A stretch of 64,000 nt of DNA from assembly GCA_025084515.1 (NCBI GenBank), contig JAJAGP010001483.1:1-64000 (forward strand). The letters run 5' to 3'. This document shows, piece by piece, positions 22,831 to 36,219 of this stretch; positions within the stretch are counted from its first letter, which is position 1; each line of letters starts with the position of its first letter. A program made the position numbers and the translations under genes. This stretch comes from Ancistrus triradiatus (taxonomy: Eukaryota > Chordata > Actinopteri > Siluriformes > Loricariidae). The notes beneath the pieces were generated by a model. The model was given only the letters and a program-made list of their open reading frames with translations. It made no database searches and was not told where the DNA came from.

Positions 22831-23214
22831 ACTTCTATGCACCCTAAGTGCGTGGAAGGGTAGAAGGAAGGGGGTTAAATACACTGCTAAAATGTTTTAT
22901 TCAAATAATTATTATAATGTTATAATTGTCAATAATAAATAAATCAATTTGTACTTTTTACACTTTCTCACCACTATTGTGCCATAGAAATTCAATCAAG
23001 GTAACTATTAATAATATTCAGTAGTAACATTTCTTTCTTTATTTATTTATGGTTTAGAACCTCTGAATGTGTGAAAATAATTAAGTACAGTAAGTCCCCT
23101 AAGAGTGGGTTTGCATGTCCAAAAGTTTGTATGTCCATCATATTTAAGCTAAACACCCAGCTTGTGAACTTCCAACAATTGATGTTGCTTACTTTCATTT
23201 TAGTGTCCATTATT

Positions 23215-23425
23215 CGCCCAAGGAGATTGGGTCCCTTTTTGAGTCTTGGTCCTCCCAAGGTTTCTTCCTAGAACTAGGGAGTTTTTCCTTGCCACTGTCG
23301 CCCTAGGCTTGCTCAATTTGGGATTGGACGTAGTTATTAGGAGATAATCTAAACTTGTAAAGTTGCTTTGAGACAATGCTCCATTGTAAAAAGCGCTATA
23401 TAAATATATCTGACTTGACTTGACT
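23215..23425 (+). repeat. LINE/SINE 3'-tail-like repeat
   Basis: Contains the fish repeat phrases cctcccaaggtttcttccta, aaagttgctttgagacaatg and aaaagcgctatataaata. It ends in the simple tail (TGACT)n at about 23410-23428. It is the same family as the reverse copy at 8878-9080. Confidence 0.7.
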
Positions 23426-23547
23426 TGATTATTAAGGCTTGCTGCTTCTAATAGAGATCATCACTACTATTATGCTTAATACCAGATATTTTGGGTTTAA
23501 AAAAGCGTAATAATTCAACAAATCAATAATAATAATTCAATAGTCAG

Positions 23548-23983
23548 TGTTGCGGGCACAGTCCTATAGGACTACACTTCCCAGTGTCCACTGCTCCTTC
23601 CCCGTCATCCCTGGGCATTGCGTCACCTTTGTTTAAGTTCTGACTTCCTGATTTACTTCAGCTGTTTAGTTTCTGTCTCATTAGTTTGGTTGTTTATACC
23701 CTGCATTTCCTTTGTTTGGCGCAAATTGAGTATGTTTTCCCCTGTGTGGTTCACGCTGTTATGGTTTCAGTCCCTGTCCAGTTTCCCTTTTCCTCGCACA
23801 TGTATCATGCCATTCCTGTTTGCTGTGTTTTGGACTGTTTGTGCACTCTGTATGCCCAGGTCTTAGTTTCGTTATTGCATTTGGTTCTCCAGTGTTTTTG
23901 TCAGTTTCTTAATAAAGCTCTGCTCTGTACCGGCTTCTAGTGTTCATCTCCCGCTTTCTGCTCAATCATGACTGTCAGTAACA
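23548..23983 (+). repeat. Possible solo LTR
   Basis: A 436-bp segment with imperfect inverted borders: TGTTGC at the left and GTAACA at the right. It begins with gactacacttcccag-type sequence and has an internal polyadenylation signal (cttaataaagctctgctctg, about 23909-23928) near the 3' end, which is the layout of an LTR. No internal retroviral-type region adjoins it, and I could not find a clean target duplication. Confidence 0.45.
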
Positions 23984-24447
23984 ACCACTTCTTGATATAG
24001 CCCGGATATCTTGAATGAGACAGAATAAACAACAACATTTTGCTCACCTCCATTAAGCACTAAAGAGGTGAATTAACTTTGTTTGCATCTTTGAAAGTGC
24101 GTTAGTTGAAGGGTCGCATCTAGGGGACTTACTGTAATTAACTGCAAGAAATAGCAGGTAACCACATCCTGCTATTTCGTATGGTTATAGAACAAGATCC
24201 ACATAATAAATAAAGAAAGGCCAGCTTACCATAAGTGACGGAAAGAAGAATGCCAAACAACATTTGAAATTGATCTGATAACAAATTCCATTTTTTTAAA
24301 TGACAGACCACACTGGAAATGAAGCACTAAAACGGATTACAAATTTTCAGGGTTTCAAAGAAGCATTAAGTAAATGTTCAGGATTTACATTTATGTTCTT
24401 TGGTATTTGCTTTGCAGTATATCTAAGATACCACATTGCAGATCAGG

Positions 24448-24634
24448 ACTATTGTGGCTTAGTGGTTAAGGTTCTGGACTTTCCACCACAATGTCCATGG
24501 GTCTAATTGCACTGCTATCTAGCTGCCACTGTTTGCTCCTAAAGCAAAACCCTTAACCCAAAATTGATTGGATTGTAAGATACCAGCTGTAATTCGCTCT
24601 GGATAAGGACGTCTGCTAAAAATGACTACAGGTA
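24448..24634 (+). repeat. tRNA-derived SINE
   Basis: The head has an A-box-like segment TGGCTTAGTGGTTAAGG (about 24456-24472) and a degenerate B-box region near 24495-24510. The conserved fish SINE tail ctctggataaggacgtctgc follows at about 24597-24616. Confidence 0.75.
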
Positions 24635-25531
24635 CGCGCTGTTTTTGCGCTTTGCACAGACACTAAAGTATTTTTCTGCCCTTTATGGTATTGTCTCAGT
24701 CACAAGCACATGACCAAGTCATATGGTATATAGGGTATATAGGGTGAAATAAACTGCACATTTAACAGCAGGCAGTTCATGGTCACAAGTGTATGATGAT
24801 CTCCTTATAGCAAAAAGTGACTTAATCCATTTTAGTTTATTTGAGACAGCTGAAAAGTGTTGCCTCATCTGAGGCTAAGAGAGACTGTGGATCTCATCCA
24901 AATGCCCAAGAGAATTATGGTCAGGTTTTCACTTGTTTACCCAGCGATACGTTTTAATATGGAAAAAAGTGCATATACTTTAAACTAATGCACCATTTCT
25001 CATTTGTGAATGTCAACATTATTGGCACTACGTAATGCTGTGGTTGACACCAGCCATATGTTTTGTTCTAGCCCACTACATTATTCTGCAAAGAATGTAA
25101 TCTGCTTTAAGAGCTGATTTGACAGCTGACGTCTAGTTGTAATAACACTTGGTCTTATAGAGCACCGCAAACAAGCCCTGCACACATTTTGTCTCTTAAC
25201 AGTTTACAGTTTTACTTCCATGTTCTTGGATGTTCTTACAAAGAGCAAGTACAGCTAGCTGGTTATGGATCAGAGTTAAGGGAAGAACCTGACTACGCTT
25301 AAAAGTGTTCGAAATTTGCGCTAACATGGAGCATGTCATCCAAGGACTGTACGTACTTCACTCATCAGTTTCCCAGTCCGTGGAGACCCTTATTACGCTG
25401 TTTGCTGTAAAAGCTGTAAGGCCTCTCTGGCCCTCAGACTGGGCTCTCTGTGTACACCCCACCAGTGTTTGTTTACCTTTCCTGGGGGTATTATGTTTTT
25501 ATGGGCTAGTCTTTCCCTCATTCCGGTCCAG

Positions 25532-25720
25532 GTGGCAAAGCATGTGTATGAACCTGGCTGCTACGATGTGTCCCCGGAGGACACAGCTGGCATAAGCACA
25601 GCCAGTTCCCTGGGCATGATGCTACGTGCAGTGACAACACAGGTGCCTGTCCATGCTCTGGCAGTGCACTGCCACAACACTTACGGCCATAAGCTGGCCA
25701 ACATCCCGACCGCGCTGCAG
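25532..25720 (+). CDS. hmgcll1: HMG-CoA lyase-like exon (probable hmgcll1; possibly decaying)
   Basis: An open 63-codon exon between acceptor ccctcattccggtccag and donor gtgagg. It matches the HMGCL/HMGCLL1 exon that carries the metal-binding histidines: VAKHVYEPGCYDVSPEDTAG, then ALAVHCHNTYGHKLANIPTA. The HCH pair that binds the divalent metal is intact, and the exon length (189 nt) and start point fit the family. It is divergent at sites that are nearly fixed in the family: GDTIGVGTPG becomes EDTAGISTAS, and HCHD becomes HCHN. The strand and position between bmp5 and gfral match the human HMGCLL1 locus. I could not find the neighbouring exons (the one with GPRDGLQNE or the one with GGCPYA), so it may be a relic of a lost gene or part of a very divergent one. 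Confidence 0.72.
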
Positions 25721-26164
25721 GTGAGGGCTCTCAATACTTTCTTTATACTCAAGGCTAGAGTCTGTGGTCTCTGAGGTTAGGTATCTTGGGTAATATTTTC
25801 TGGCTGGCACATGGTGCATTTGGAAAGAGAAAATTAGCCAAGACAAATATATATTTGTGTAACTCTTCTTGGAATTTAGAAAGGAAAGCAGGATCAGTTC
25901 CACTGATATGGAGTTATATTAAAGGTACATTATGTCAGTGTAAAAGTTAAGATTAAATCATTATTATGCAAAAGTGTAAAAAGTCCCTTTTTAAGTTGAA
26001 AAAGGACATGACAGCAAAAAAAAAAAAAAATCCCCGGAATAGTGAATAAACCCCAAAATATTTTACACCCAGTATTATTAAAATAAAACCCACCGCATGA
26101 CAACACATTTATCCCTTCACACATCTGTCGGTTGCACATCCGTGATGCAAATCTACCCTTCCAC

Positions 26165-27010
26165 CACATCCCAAAGGTGCTCTATTGGATTGCAGAGGCA
26201 ATTTGAGTACAATGAGCTCATTGACATGTTCAAGAAAACCAGTATGAGATGATTTGAGCTTTGTGACATGGCACGTTATATCCTGTTGGAAGCAGCCATC
26301 AGAATGGATGGATTACACTGTGATCATAAAGGGATGGACATGGTCAGCAAACAATACTCAGGTTATTTGTGGCATTTAATGATGCTCAGTTGGAATTAAG
26401 GCACCCAGAGTGTGCCAACAAAATATCTCCACACACCATTATACCACTATCAGCCTGAACCACTGATACTTTCATGATTTTCGCGCAAAATTTTGCTGCA
26501 GTATTCCACTGTCCAATTTTGGTGAGCCCGTGTGAATTGTAGCCTCAGTTGCCTGTTCTTGGCTGACATGATTGGCACCCCAGTGTGGTGTTCTGCTGCT
26601 GGAGCCCAATCTGCTTGAAGGTCTGATGTGTTATGCAATTTAATTCTGTATACCTTGGTTCTATAGTGAGCAGTTATTTGAGTTACTGCTTCCCTTCTAT
26701 CAAACTCAGACCAGTTCTGGCCATTCTCCTCTGACCTCTGACATCAAAAAGGCCTTTTTGCTCAGAGAATTGCCGGTCACAGGATATTTTCTCTTATTCT
26801 GACCATTGTCTGTAAACCCTAGAGATGGTTGTATGTGAAAATCCCAGTTAATCAGAAGTTTCTGAAATACTCAGACCAGCCCATCTTGCATCAACAACCA
26901 GGCCATTGTTCAAAGTCACTTAAAATCACCCTTCTTCCCAATTCTGATGCTTGGTTTGAAATTCAGCAGGTTGTCTTGACCACGTCTACATTCCTAAATT
27001 CCAATCACAT
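26165..27010 (-). mobile_element. Degenerate Tc1-like element, family G
   Basis: The minus strand holds parts of a fish Tc1-like transposase: SAKNRQLRLQFTRAHQNWTV at about 26565-26505, and an N-terminal region near 26930 (a GKKGDLSDFE-like start equivalent). The plus-strand order runs from the 3' non-coding side (about 26165) to the N-terminus (about 26950). It is broken by frameshifts. It is the same family as 36220-37255. Confidence 0.8.
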
Positions 27011-27213
27011 GGGCAGAAACTCTATGAACTGCGCTTATATCTTAGACATTCTATATGTTTCAGTTTAAAGTCTGCTTATTCTGTATTTTAAGTTTTAGTG
27101 GTCACTGTACTTTGTAGTTCTACAATTACAGACTGCAGTCCATCTGTTTCTCTACATACTTTGTTAGTCCTCTTTACTCTGTTCTCTAAGTGCAGTGACC
27201 ACACATTTTATGT

Positions 27214-27216
27214 ATG

Positions 27217-27255
<39 letters not shown>

Positions 27256-27256
27256 G
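27214..27256. repeat. (TA)n microsatellite
   Basis: TA/TATG dinucleotide run that abuts the left side of a family A Tc1 copy. Confidence 0.9.
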
Positions 27257-27257
27257 A

Positions 27258-28114
27258 AAATTATCCAATATTACATATTGGTGAGTTCCAAAAATATGTG
27301 AACCTTTGGTTTCAGTATCTGGTGTCCACGCTGATCTTTAGTCAGCAAACTGCAGACGAGGGGAGCAGCAGTGTTCTTTTTGGAGAGCAGTGGCTTTCTC
27401 TTTGCAACCCTGCCATGCACACCATTGTTGTTCAGTGTTCTTCTGATGGTGGACTCATGAACATTAACATTAGCCAATGTGAGAGGGGCCTTCAGGTGCT
27501 TAGAAGTAACCCGGGGGTTCTTTGTGACCTCGCCAACTATTACACGCCTTGCTCTTGGGGTGATCTTTGTTGGTCGACCACTCCTGGGGAGGGTAACAAT
27601 GGTCTTGAATGTCCTCCATTTCTACACAATCTGTCTGACTGTGGATTGGTGGAGTCCAAACTCTTTGGAGATGGTTTTGTAACTTTTTCCAGCCTGATGA
27701 GCATCAGCAACTCGTTTTCTGCAGGTCCTCAGAAATCTCCTTTGTTGGTGACATGATACACTTCCACAAACATGTGTTGTGAAGAGCAGACTTTGATAGA
27801 TCCCTGTTCTTTAAATAAAACAGGGTGTCCACTCACACCTGATTGTCATCTCATTGATTGAAAACACCTGACTCTAATTTCACCGTCAAATTAATTGCTA
27901 ATCCTAGAGGTTCACCTACTTTTGCCACTCACTAATATGTAATATTGGATCATTTTCCTCAATAAATAAATGACCAATATATCTTTGTCTCGTTTGTCTA
28001 ACTGGGTTCTCATTATCTATTTTTAGGACTTGTGTGCAAACCTGATGTTTTAGGTCATATTTATGTAGATATATAGAAAATTCTAAAGAGTTCACAAACT
28101 TTTAAGCACCCCTG
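27258..28114 (-). mobile_element. Tc1/mariner element, family A, 5'-side copy
   Basis: The right terminal repeat is present (cacaaacttttaagcacccctg to 28114) and the left part is replaced by a TA microsatellite. The minus strand carries the transposase DNA-binding half (segments equivalent to GRPTKITPRARRVIVGEV near 27590-27530, and NNNGVHGRVAKRKPLL near 27440-27395). The catalytic half is deleted. Confidence 0.87.
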
Positions 28115-28224
28115 TATTAGCTAATAGGGTTGGGTATTGAAACCAAAATTCCAAGATCCGGGTACCCGTTAAGAAAAATAATTTCGATGCAAATGATCTG
28201 TCGCTATAACTCATGAAAGTCTGG

Positions 28225-28648
28225 TCTGATGATGTCATTCTTTGAAACACAATGTTTTTAAACAATAATTTTCTCACACTTTTCTTCACAAACTTAAGAT
28301 CCTCTGCCCATCTTTACTCCTCAAAGACTCAGTCTTTCCTAGATTATGCGTTTGTACCAAATCGTAATTACAATCACCTTTTGACTTCACCTGTTTGAAA
28401 TCACATCATTATTTAGTTTCTTTAATTAATTACTAGCTCTAAAATGCCCCCTCCCAAGTTTTTTTGGAATGTGTTGCAAGCTTGAAATGTAGGAATGGAT
28501 GTTTATTAACAAATGAAAGTTGACCAGACAAAGCATGAAATATCTCAGGTTAAAACTGTCTGCAAGGAAAGAAAAGTCAAAGTAATAACACTGCCTTTTT
28601 AATATTAATTTTCCAACCTGTCCCAACTTTTTCTGATTTAGGGTTGTA
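28225..28648 (+). mobile_element. Family B Tc1/mariner-like fragment
   Basis: Holds the 3' sequence shared with the other family B copies (gaaatcacatcattatttag, gttgaccagacaaagcatga) and ends with the terminal repeat aactttttctgatttagggt near 28645. No coding sequence remains. Confidence 0.7.
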
Positions 28649-28649
28649 C

Positions 28650-29535
28650 AAAATAAGCCAGAGATACAACTAGCACTGTTTTATCAACTCCTTCATAGAC
28701 TCTTTGTGCCATCTTTCACCATTTGTATTTACTTACAGTGCTGCTGTGATCTTTGAAGGTTGGGTAAGTCAGAAGATGTGAAGTCAAGACAAAAGCTCAC
28801 CTATTAGGTGTCTGTTTCATATAACAGCAGCCTGTCCGTGAAAAAGCCTGGGACCTGATGGGGAGCACAGGGCCTCATCTGTCGCTACTGAAACCCCATG
28901 ACAATACCTTACTTAAAGGGCAAGGAGGAAATTATCTTTTCATCGCCCACCACTAAGTTGGGTCATGAATAGTGGAGGCAGACAAAACATATATGACTCT
29001 AGAATACCTGCGTTAGCTCATACTGCTCCTTATTTTCTCGCTGTCTGTCTATTTATCCATCTTTCCCCAACCGAGTTTTCTAAACCTATCATCAGTCAGA
29101 ATGCAACAATAATAGCATTAATCTTTCAGGATGTTGTGTTTAGCGAACTGGATAACATGACAAAAGACTGAAATTAAATTGAAATTAAATTAATTCCTTT
29201 TTAATTATTTGACTATGGTCTGTTGCTTTCTGGGAAATCCTGCTTCACAGGTCAAAATGTTTTTTTAATTTGAAATGAGCTCATTTTTTTCCATGCTGGC
29301 CTTTTTCTAGCTCTGGAAGCTAATAAAAATAACCCATAAACACCTAGAAGTGTTAATAACATGAAACCTGAGGCAGACCCAGGTGTGTTTCTACTATTTT
29401 GAAAATAGTAGAAAAGTTTCTACTTATTTAGAACTTTGTTTGACTTTGAAAATTAGTTATGTCAGTCTGTATTGTGAATGATAAGATCCAGAGATGAGAT
29501 ATATCTCATAGATGTGCGATGTAATAGCAATACAT
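28650..29535. other. Intergenic, no gene recognised
   Basis: Unique-looking sequence with no exon that I can support. The open frame 28965-29171 has no known domain and no good splice borders. Confidence 0.4.
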
Positions 29536-29539
29536 ACAA

Positions 29540-29966
29540 TACTGTGCAAAAGTATTTAGCTTCACCATTAGGTTAGATGATGAGTATATGTAATTATTTC
29601 TCAGTCTCTCCATTATAGCACAACAAGAAAATACAGGACATGTATGCAATGTTAAAATCTGACAAACCCCCCCCCCCCCCATGCCAAGTTGACACCTCTA
29701 CAGTTCACAGAAGCTTGATCAGGAATGGTTTTTTTGGAAGGGCAGTTGCAAGAAATCACTTTTTTGGAAGGGGAACATGGTAAAAAGGCTAAGATATACT
29801 AAATCTCACAACGATTGGAATGAATATCAGTGGAAAAGAGTATTATGGAGCGATAAATCCAAATCCATTTTTGGGTCCAATCGTCAACAATATGTTATAT
29901 ATGGTCATTATATCATTGCTAAAACAACAAATATAATGGTGGCCTAAAACATTTGCACAGTGCTCT
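29540..29966 (+). mobile_element. Internally deleted Tc1-like element, family H
   Basis: The ends are inverted copies: actgtgcaaaagtatttag at the left (about 29543) and aaaacatttgcacagtgct at the right (about 29947-29965). The inside holds scraps of transposase, for example W...VLWSDKSK near 29840-29870, in the usual position before the catalytic motif. A C-tract lies at 29667-29680. Confidence 0.75.
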
Positions 29967-32900
29967 ACATTTTAGAATAATTAAACTAAACACTTTCCCC
30001 AGATTCAGCTAAAATAGTCCAGCACTTGAAAATAAATCAGAAAATTCATAGGCCGAGATGTTTAGCATCCCTGACAACCCTGAGGGGTTACGGAAAGGGA
30101 TCAGAATTCCTGGAAGTCAATCAGCAAGTGAGCCGCTTTATCACACACTCTGCATGAGTGCGTAAAATAGCTTGCTGGCCATTTGTCCTCTCCCAACCCC
30201 CTTTTAAAAGTAATGGAAGGTAAAGATTTTATCATAGCTTTTCATTATGAGGTTTGAGCAGTTCCCTACCACCAGCTGAGCTAGAAATGAATTCTGCTAA
30301 CCCTGCCAACTCTGAGTGACATGGCAAGTCCTTCTTGGCATGATCTCCCTAAAGCCCCTTCCCAAAAAATAAACCATTTGCACCTTAAAACAACTGCAGC
30401 TGCAGTGAACATAACTGTCAAATGGTTCAGGTTGATAAATTCTACTGTTTCTGTGTATTTTTGCCATATTTGCTTAACAGAGGTCCAGAGTAGACTTTTT
30501 GCTTTAATTCTACAAAACCATACTTTTTTCCCCCATAATAAATGAGCATATGCCTTCATTATGTGTTATATAAATGTAATGTACAACAAATTCTATTTGA
30601 GCAAGATTCTGCTTATGTATGTATATGTAACCATAACTACGTTTTCCCAGATATAGTTTTGTTTCTGATTGCCATGTAACTAAATATCTAATGACACTAG
30701 ATTTAGGAGTGCATTTGATAATATAGAATATATTTAATATAATCAAATCCACATTTGTTGGGCGATCAGCACATTTTCCATTACAGTTAAAACAGGAAAA
30801 AGAAGAAGAAACTCATCACGACTAGGCCTCTCTGGGAAGCAAAGGATATTTCCAAAGGAGGCAGGGTGTCTGACCTAGCAGGAAGTCTGTGACCTGAAAC
30901 CAGGGTAAATGACCCATGTTTATGCTCCACATGCTGTCAAGTGAGGAGGGGCCACTGTCTTGGGGGTCCTGCAGTTGAAGATTGCTCAGTTCTTGTTTTA
31001 TTTATCAGTTCTTGTTTCTCTGGCTTAATGAAAACACAGAAATTGAATGTAAAAAAAACTGGGTTTCTGGATCATTCTCATATGAAAACATTAGTTACAG
31101 GGTTGCCTGAAGAGCTGAAAAAGCAGAACCACACCTTTATACCTCATTAATTTTTTAGAGAATATCCTATAACCTGTGACAATTTACCTTAATGTAGCAT
31201 GATGTAAACCAGGTCCTGTGTAGGCGTATTCTATGAAGCTTCTACAGAACCGAGTGACTTGTTATGCTTATGACATATACATTTTCCCCACGTAATCCTG
31301 AGAACAGGTCATTTCACCTCTGTCATATATGAGAGTTCACATTCTGGGTAGTCTGGAAAACAAACTTCATGAATGAATTGCAGGGTTTGAATTCTGTTTT
31401 TGTCTTAGTAGTCATTTCCAACTTCACAAAAAAAAGTTCTCGCTGGGAAATGTCAGCATTAAATCCTGTGCTATAGGTTGTACTTTACTCATGGCCATTT
31501 GCTCATTCCTGCAGAACTTTTAATACATGTGTGACAACATTGTGGCTCTGGGGCTTAATTAGTTTAATACTAATACAGACATCTGTGATTTTTATAACTG
31601 ACAGCACTTTGGCATCTGCAGTCCCATGTATTTTAAAGAAGAATTAGCGCTAACAGGATGACAGCAGTTTGTAGTTTCTGTCTGTTAATCCATGACCATA
31701 TGGTCTGTGATTCAATAGATCTTTTCCAGACTTAGTGTACAACTTTTTTTGTTACTAGCCCTGAGACTTTTGGCTCTGGCTGTTCGCTGTTAGACAACAG
31801 GATGCAAGATTGGCACTTCAAATTAGCTTTTGCAATAACATCTCCCTGGTACACTATCTTTTACAGCTGTGAGTCAGAAAGGTCTGGAAATCTGCAGCAC
31901 AGTGAACAGCAGCATGGCTCCCTCCACCTTCTGCCAACACAAACAGTAATTACAGTCCAGTCAGACAGCCCCTTGCTCTAAAACAGGACTTCGGCCATGA
32001 GAAAAAGGTAGCAATTATGGGTGCATTGTTCTTTGAAGCAACGGGAGAGGTCTTTGTTGTTTCTTCCCACTCTATATGCCCTGTGGGGCTCTAAAGACAA
32101 CTCTTTGCTGATAGTTACGATGCTTAGTTTAGGTCAAGGACAGGAGTGTAGCATTAATTTCCACAGCTCCTCCCCCTCCCTTCCACCTCCACCACCTCCG
32201 CCCATCTCCTCTAACCATTTAACATCTGGCCTTGCCTGAGAAAGCTGGAAAATGTATTTAACATTCTCTTGACAGTTTACGCAGTACATGTGGAAAACAT
32301 TCTAATATCTTAATCTGCAGTACAAAGGAAAACAAAGTTTTCTAGAACAAATCACAAGGTGCCTGGGACATCCAACATACAGCCAGTAAGGTAGCAGTTC
32401 TTCTGTTAGTTCATTTCCTCTGGATTTATCAATCCATCAACAATGTAATGTCAAAGCACAGGCTAACAATCTCTTCATGTATCTGGATTAGTGTTTCTTA
32501 TGAGTCATTCCGCTAAATGGGGGCCATTTGCTTCTTGCTTGTACCGCTTAATAATTACATTTAATTTCTACAGTTTTTCAACACTAAATCTAACAACACA
32601 CATAGTTAGTATTCATAATGAGTACTGGTCAATCTCAGGCAACTTTATTTTATTTTTACTTTTTTTTTTTCACACTCTCCTGTTACTGTTACTCTTTTCA
32701 GTACAGAATGATCAAATATGTAAAATGTAACCATATGGCATCCATACTAATAACATTAGGACACTGAGCACATTCTAATGATTTATTAAAAAAAACATGA
32801 TTTTTGCAATAAACAAATAACATCTAGAAATAATTTAGTGGGAATATGGTTATGTAAAAGGACAAAGTGAAAATCTGACTAGACATTAGTAAAATATGCA

Positions 32901-35900
32901 TTTTAAAGTAAAATAATATTTAAAATATTTTAGGTATAGATGGGATATGGAGTGTCACAACAATAAAAGAAGAAAAAAAAGATTTCTGAAGGATTTTAAT
33001 CACTATATTTCATAGTAAAGTGTAATGTTAGAGTCCAGGGACAGCAAACAAATACATTTTGCAGTATACTAGACAGCTTTTAGTAATGTTTTAAATTATA
33101 CACCTTAAATTTGCAATTGGATCACTGTGCAGGACAGAATAATAAAATGTATTTACAGTTTATTATATTAATTATTTGCACACGTAATGTTTTGGGGACG
33201 GAAACGGTACCCACTCAGTGGAATGGCTCTGATATCACTTTGGATAATGCTTATTTGGTTTAGAACGAGTAATTCTTATCATGCATCATACAGTAAAATC
33301 TTTAAATGACCTTCTAGTTCATTTCATTCCAACTGAGACAAAATGGACTGAAATGTCTGGGTTTTTTCCACAAATTAACAAAATGCTTTTCTCAGCATTT
33401 GGGAAACTGAGCATAAACTCTTGTGTGATTAGAAACTCATAAATATTAGTCACTTTTTGCCAGTATTAACACAAATGGGTGCATGTATTTTTGAAATACA
33501 CATTAATATATGAGGAAATTGCCAAATTTTTTGCTGTGCATTTTGTACATAACTGTTTGAACTCTGTTCAGCAGGAACGCATCAGAATGCATCATACTTC
33601 TCCTAGTGACGCGTCATAGTGCTGGCTGGCTAAACAAAGGTTTGATTTACTTCAGTACTATTCAGACAAGATCTCCAAATTTCCACACTGCAGAAACATA
33701 TAATGGCTATAGTTATTCTCAATCTACAATAATAATAGCTATACGTTGTGGAAAGAGTATTTACTTTTTTCAAATCCCACTAGCAGACAGGATGTCGTCT
33801 TTTCTCCAAGAGAATGTTTCAAACCAGGACACTATACGTTCTGAATGGAAGGGGAATTTAACAGTAGGTGTGTTTTTAATTGTAGTTATTTCAAATGCCA
33901 AAGGTGTAAAATACCAGTGTATGGTCACACAGATATATACTAATACAACATGACACCATAGGGGTGCAGTCATTTTCTAGACCAGTAATATGTAGTTTAC
34001 TTTGCTACATTGTGTATGTTGTTTCATATATTGAAACCAAAGGTGTAGGTTTGAATATAAAAGAACACCTACTAGTATCTTTGGAGCACAGAATTGTCTC
34101 TACCAATATCTGAGCGAACTTATTCACATTGTCTTTGTGAAGATCGTTCCAATGTGCCCTCTCAGGGGCAACGTCTCCAAGACAACCAATTTAAGAATGC
34201 TAGCATTTGGCTGGCTGAAAGAGAGAAGTCTATCTGAAGGTTCATATCACGTGCCAATATCGTACACATAGCCAGACATGGAGGAAGCTAGAGCTGATAA
34301 GTGTGCTGACAAGTTTTCCGGGCTGTCAGTCCATTCCTCAAGCATGGGTAAAAATTCTTTCAGATGACTTGCTCGCTTTCCTGTGTTGCCTGCGATGAAC
34401 AGCACATGTAAAGCAATTTTGTCCAACACCTTTTGTAATTTGAAGACCAAACAGGGAAGGGACATCAGGAACTTGTTCATCACCCAGAGCATAATAGGCA
34501 GTAAACTGTAGCCATGCTGATTAAAAAGTGAAACCTGCTAGCTAACTAATGTTATCAGCCTTGAGGGGTGGGTTGTTTTGTCCCCACCAAACCAACGTTC
34601 TTGATTTAAAAATACTAAACTAATTCATGTTTATGAAGTAATATTAAGTTATTAATCAGATATACGAGACGACACCAATGCTGAATTTCATGGCCATAAA
34701 ATGCTCTGTACTTCTGTTTTCTATTTATTTAGTATTTCTCGTGCAAAGCAAAGACTATTTTTAAAAAGGTAGAAGATGGTTCACATTTACCAAAAGAAAC
34801 TACTGCCTCTTTGTTTTGCTAAACTCTTCCCGGCACTTATAAACCTGATATGCCTGTGGAGCTGTGCTGGTGGTAATTATAGTCTACGATTTCTCATCCA
34901 CCCTTATTCACACCCACCTTTATGAAGCCAGGGGGCTTTAACAACTAACCGAATTCCTTTTTCTTGTGCGCCCCCTGCTGTGGACCTGGATTAACTGCTG
35001 CTGTGTTTGACTTAATCTGCTTCTGAGCGAGGGTTTGTAATGAAGTAACAGCGACAGGTGAGTTCATCTGGCAAACCTTTTCTTTTGGGAAGCACTGGCT
35101 ATTGATCATTTATCAAATCTTCACGAGTAGGTCAAGACCGTGTGAAGAAAACGAGGCTAGATAAGGAATTAGAATACACTGACTGGTCACCAAGGGTGTC
35201 ACGAGACATTTATGAGGGCCAAGTTTCGACTGGGGGAGATTTTTAAAAATGATCCAAAGAGTGTCACGCTATGAAACTAGCATACAAGTAAACAAACATA
35301 CATACAGCTATTTAGAGAAATTGCCTTATAGCAGCAATTTTCTTTAAAAGTTTGTCAAAGTTTATGCTAGATACAGATCTTGTATGACTTCACTACAAGC
35401 CATCTAAAAAGAAGAATTAAAGATCAAGCAATGATACAGGCAATTTACTTGCAGCAGCAGGTCCTGCATACACTACTCAAATACTGAGAATACAGACTGG
35501 TACAATCAGAAGGCATCTGACCTAGCAGCATTTATTCAGTACCAGCCTAAAGCTTTTCTTAAATCCAGTAAATACATCAAATAACTTTCATTTAGAGAAA
35601 ACAACTTTTAGATGGATTTAACTGCATTTTTCCCTTCCCTGCTTTACTAACAAGTATTTTTATTAAACATCAATTAAACTTATTATAATGTTTTTTTAAC
35701 TGTAAAAGTTTAATATATCCATCTATAGGTAGAATGAGTTACGATCAACTTTTAACTTATTATAATCAGGTATCTGTAACATTTACAGTCAAAATATAAA
35801 GAGGGAACAAGCAATCCATTAATGTCTGCTCTAAATAGTACAATGTTTAAATTATAACTAATTGGTTTTTTCAGTAGTCCAACTTAATGTTAATCAGGTT

Positions 35901-36215
35901 TCCTCTGCTAGCATAATGAAATTTCCACTAGTGCATCAATGAATTTTCATTCTGGTTAATTAACGTTTGTAACAGACATTTAAATAAAGTATTTCATTTG
36001 TCTTAAAATTGCACTCGCTTCAGGAACATCCACTCACACAGACACCTTCTCCCTAGTATTTTACTAGTAAAGTAGTGATAATAAAGCAGCAAAGCAGTAC
36101 TAGAAACATGGAGTGATGTAACAATCATCCCCCCCCATTTCAGGGATGTTTTGGAGCAGCAGAATTTGGCTAGAGAACATATGGCCCCCTAAAACAGATC
36201 TAATGACGTCCATGA
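29967..36215. other. Long intergenic stretch, largely free of recognisable repeats
   Basis: About 6.2 kb in which I recognise no gene, no SINE and no Tc1 element. Chance open frames (30281-30559, 33606-33953, 34247-34492) lack family features and coding-like splice borders. Low repeat content next to a developmental gene such as bmp5 makes this a reasonable place to look for conserved enhancers, but I cannot show conservation here. Confidence 0.5.
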
Positions 36216-36219
36216 GGTT

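Noticed and set aside
23618..23940. Hydrophobic open frames resembling a small membrane protein
   Set aside because: They lie within the LTR-like repeat at 23548-23983 in two overlapping frames, without coding features.
34247..34492. 81-codon open frame on the minus strand with a leucine-rich sequence
   Set aside because: It could be a retroelement scrap, but no motif is certain and there are no splice signals. I do not call it a gene.
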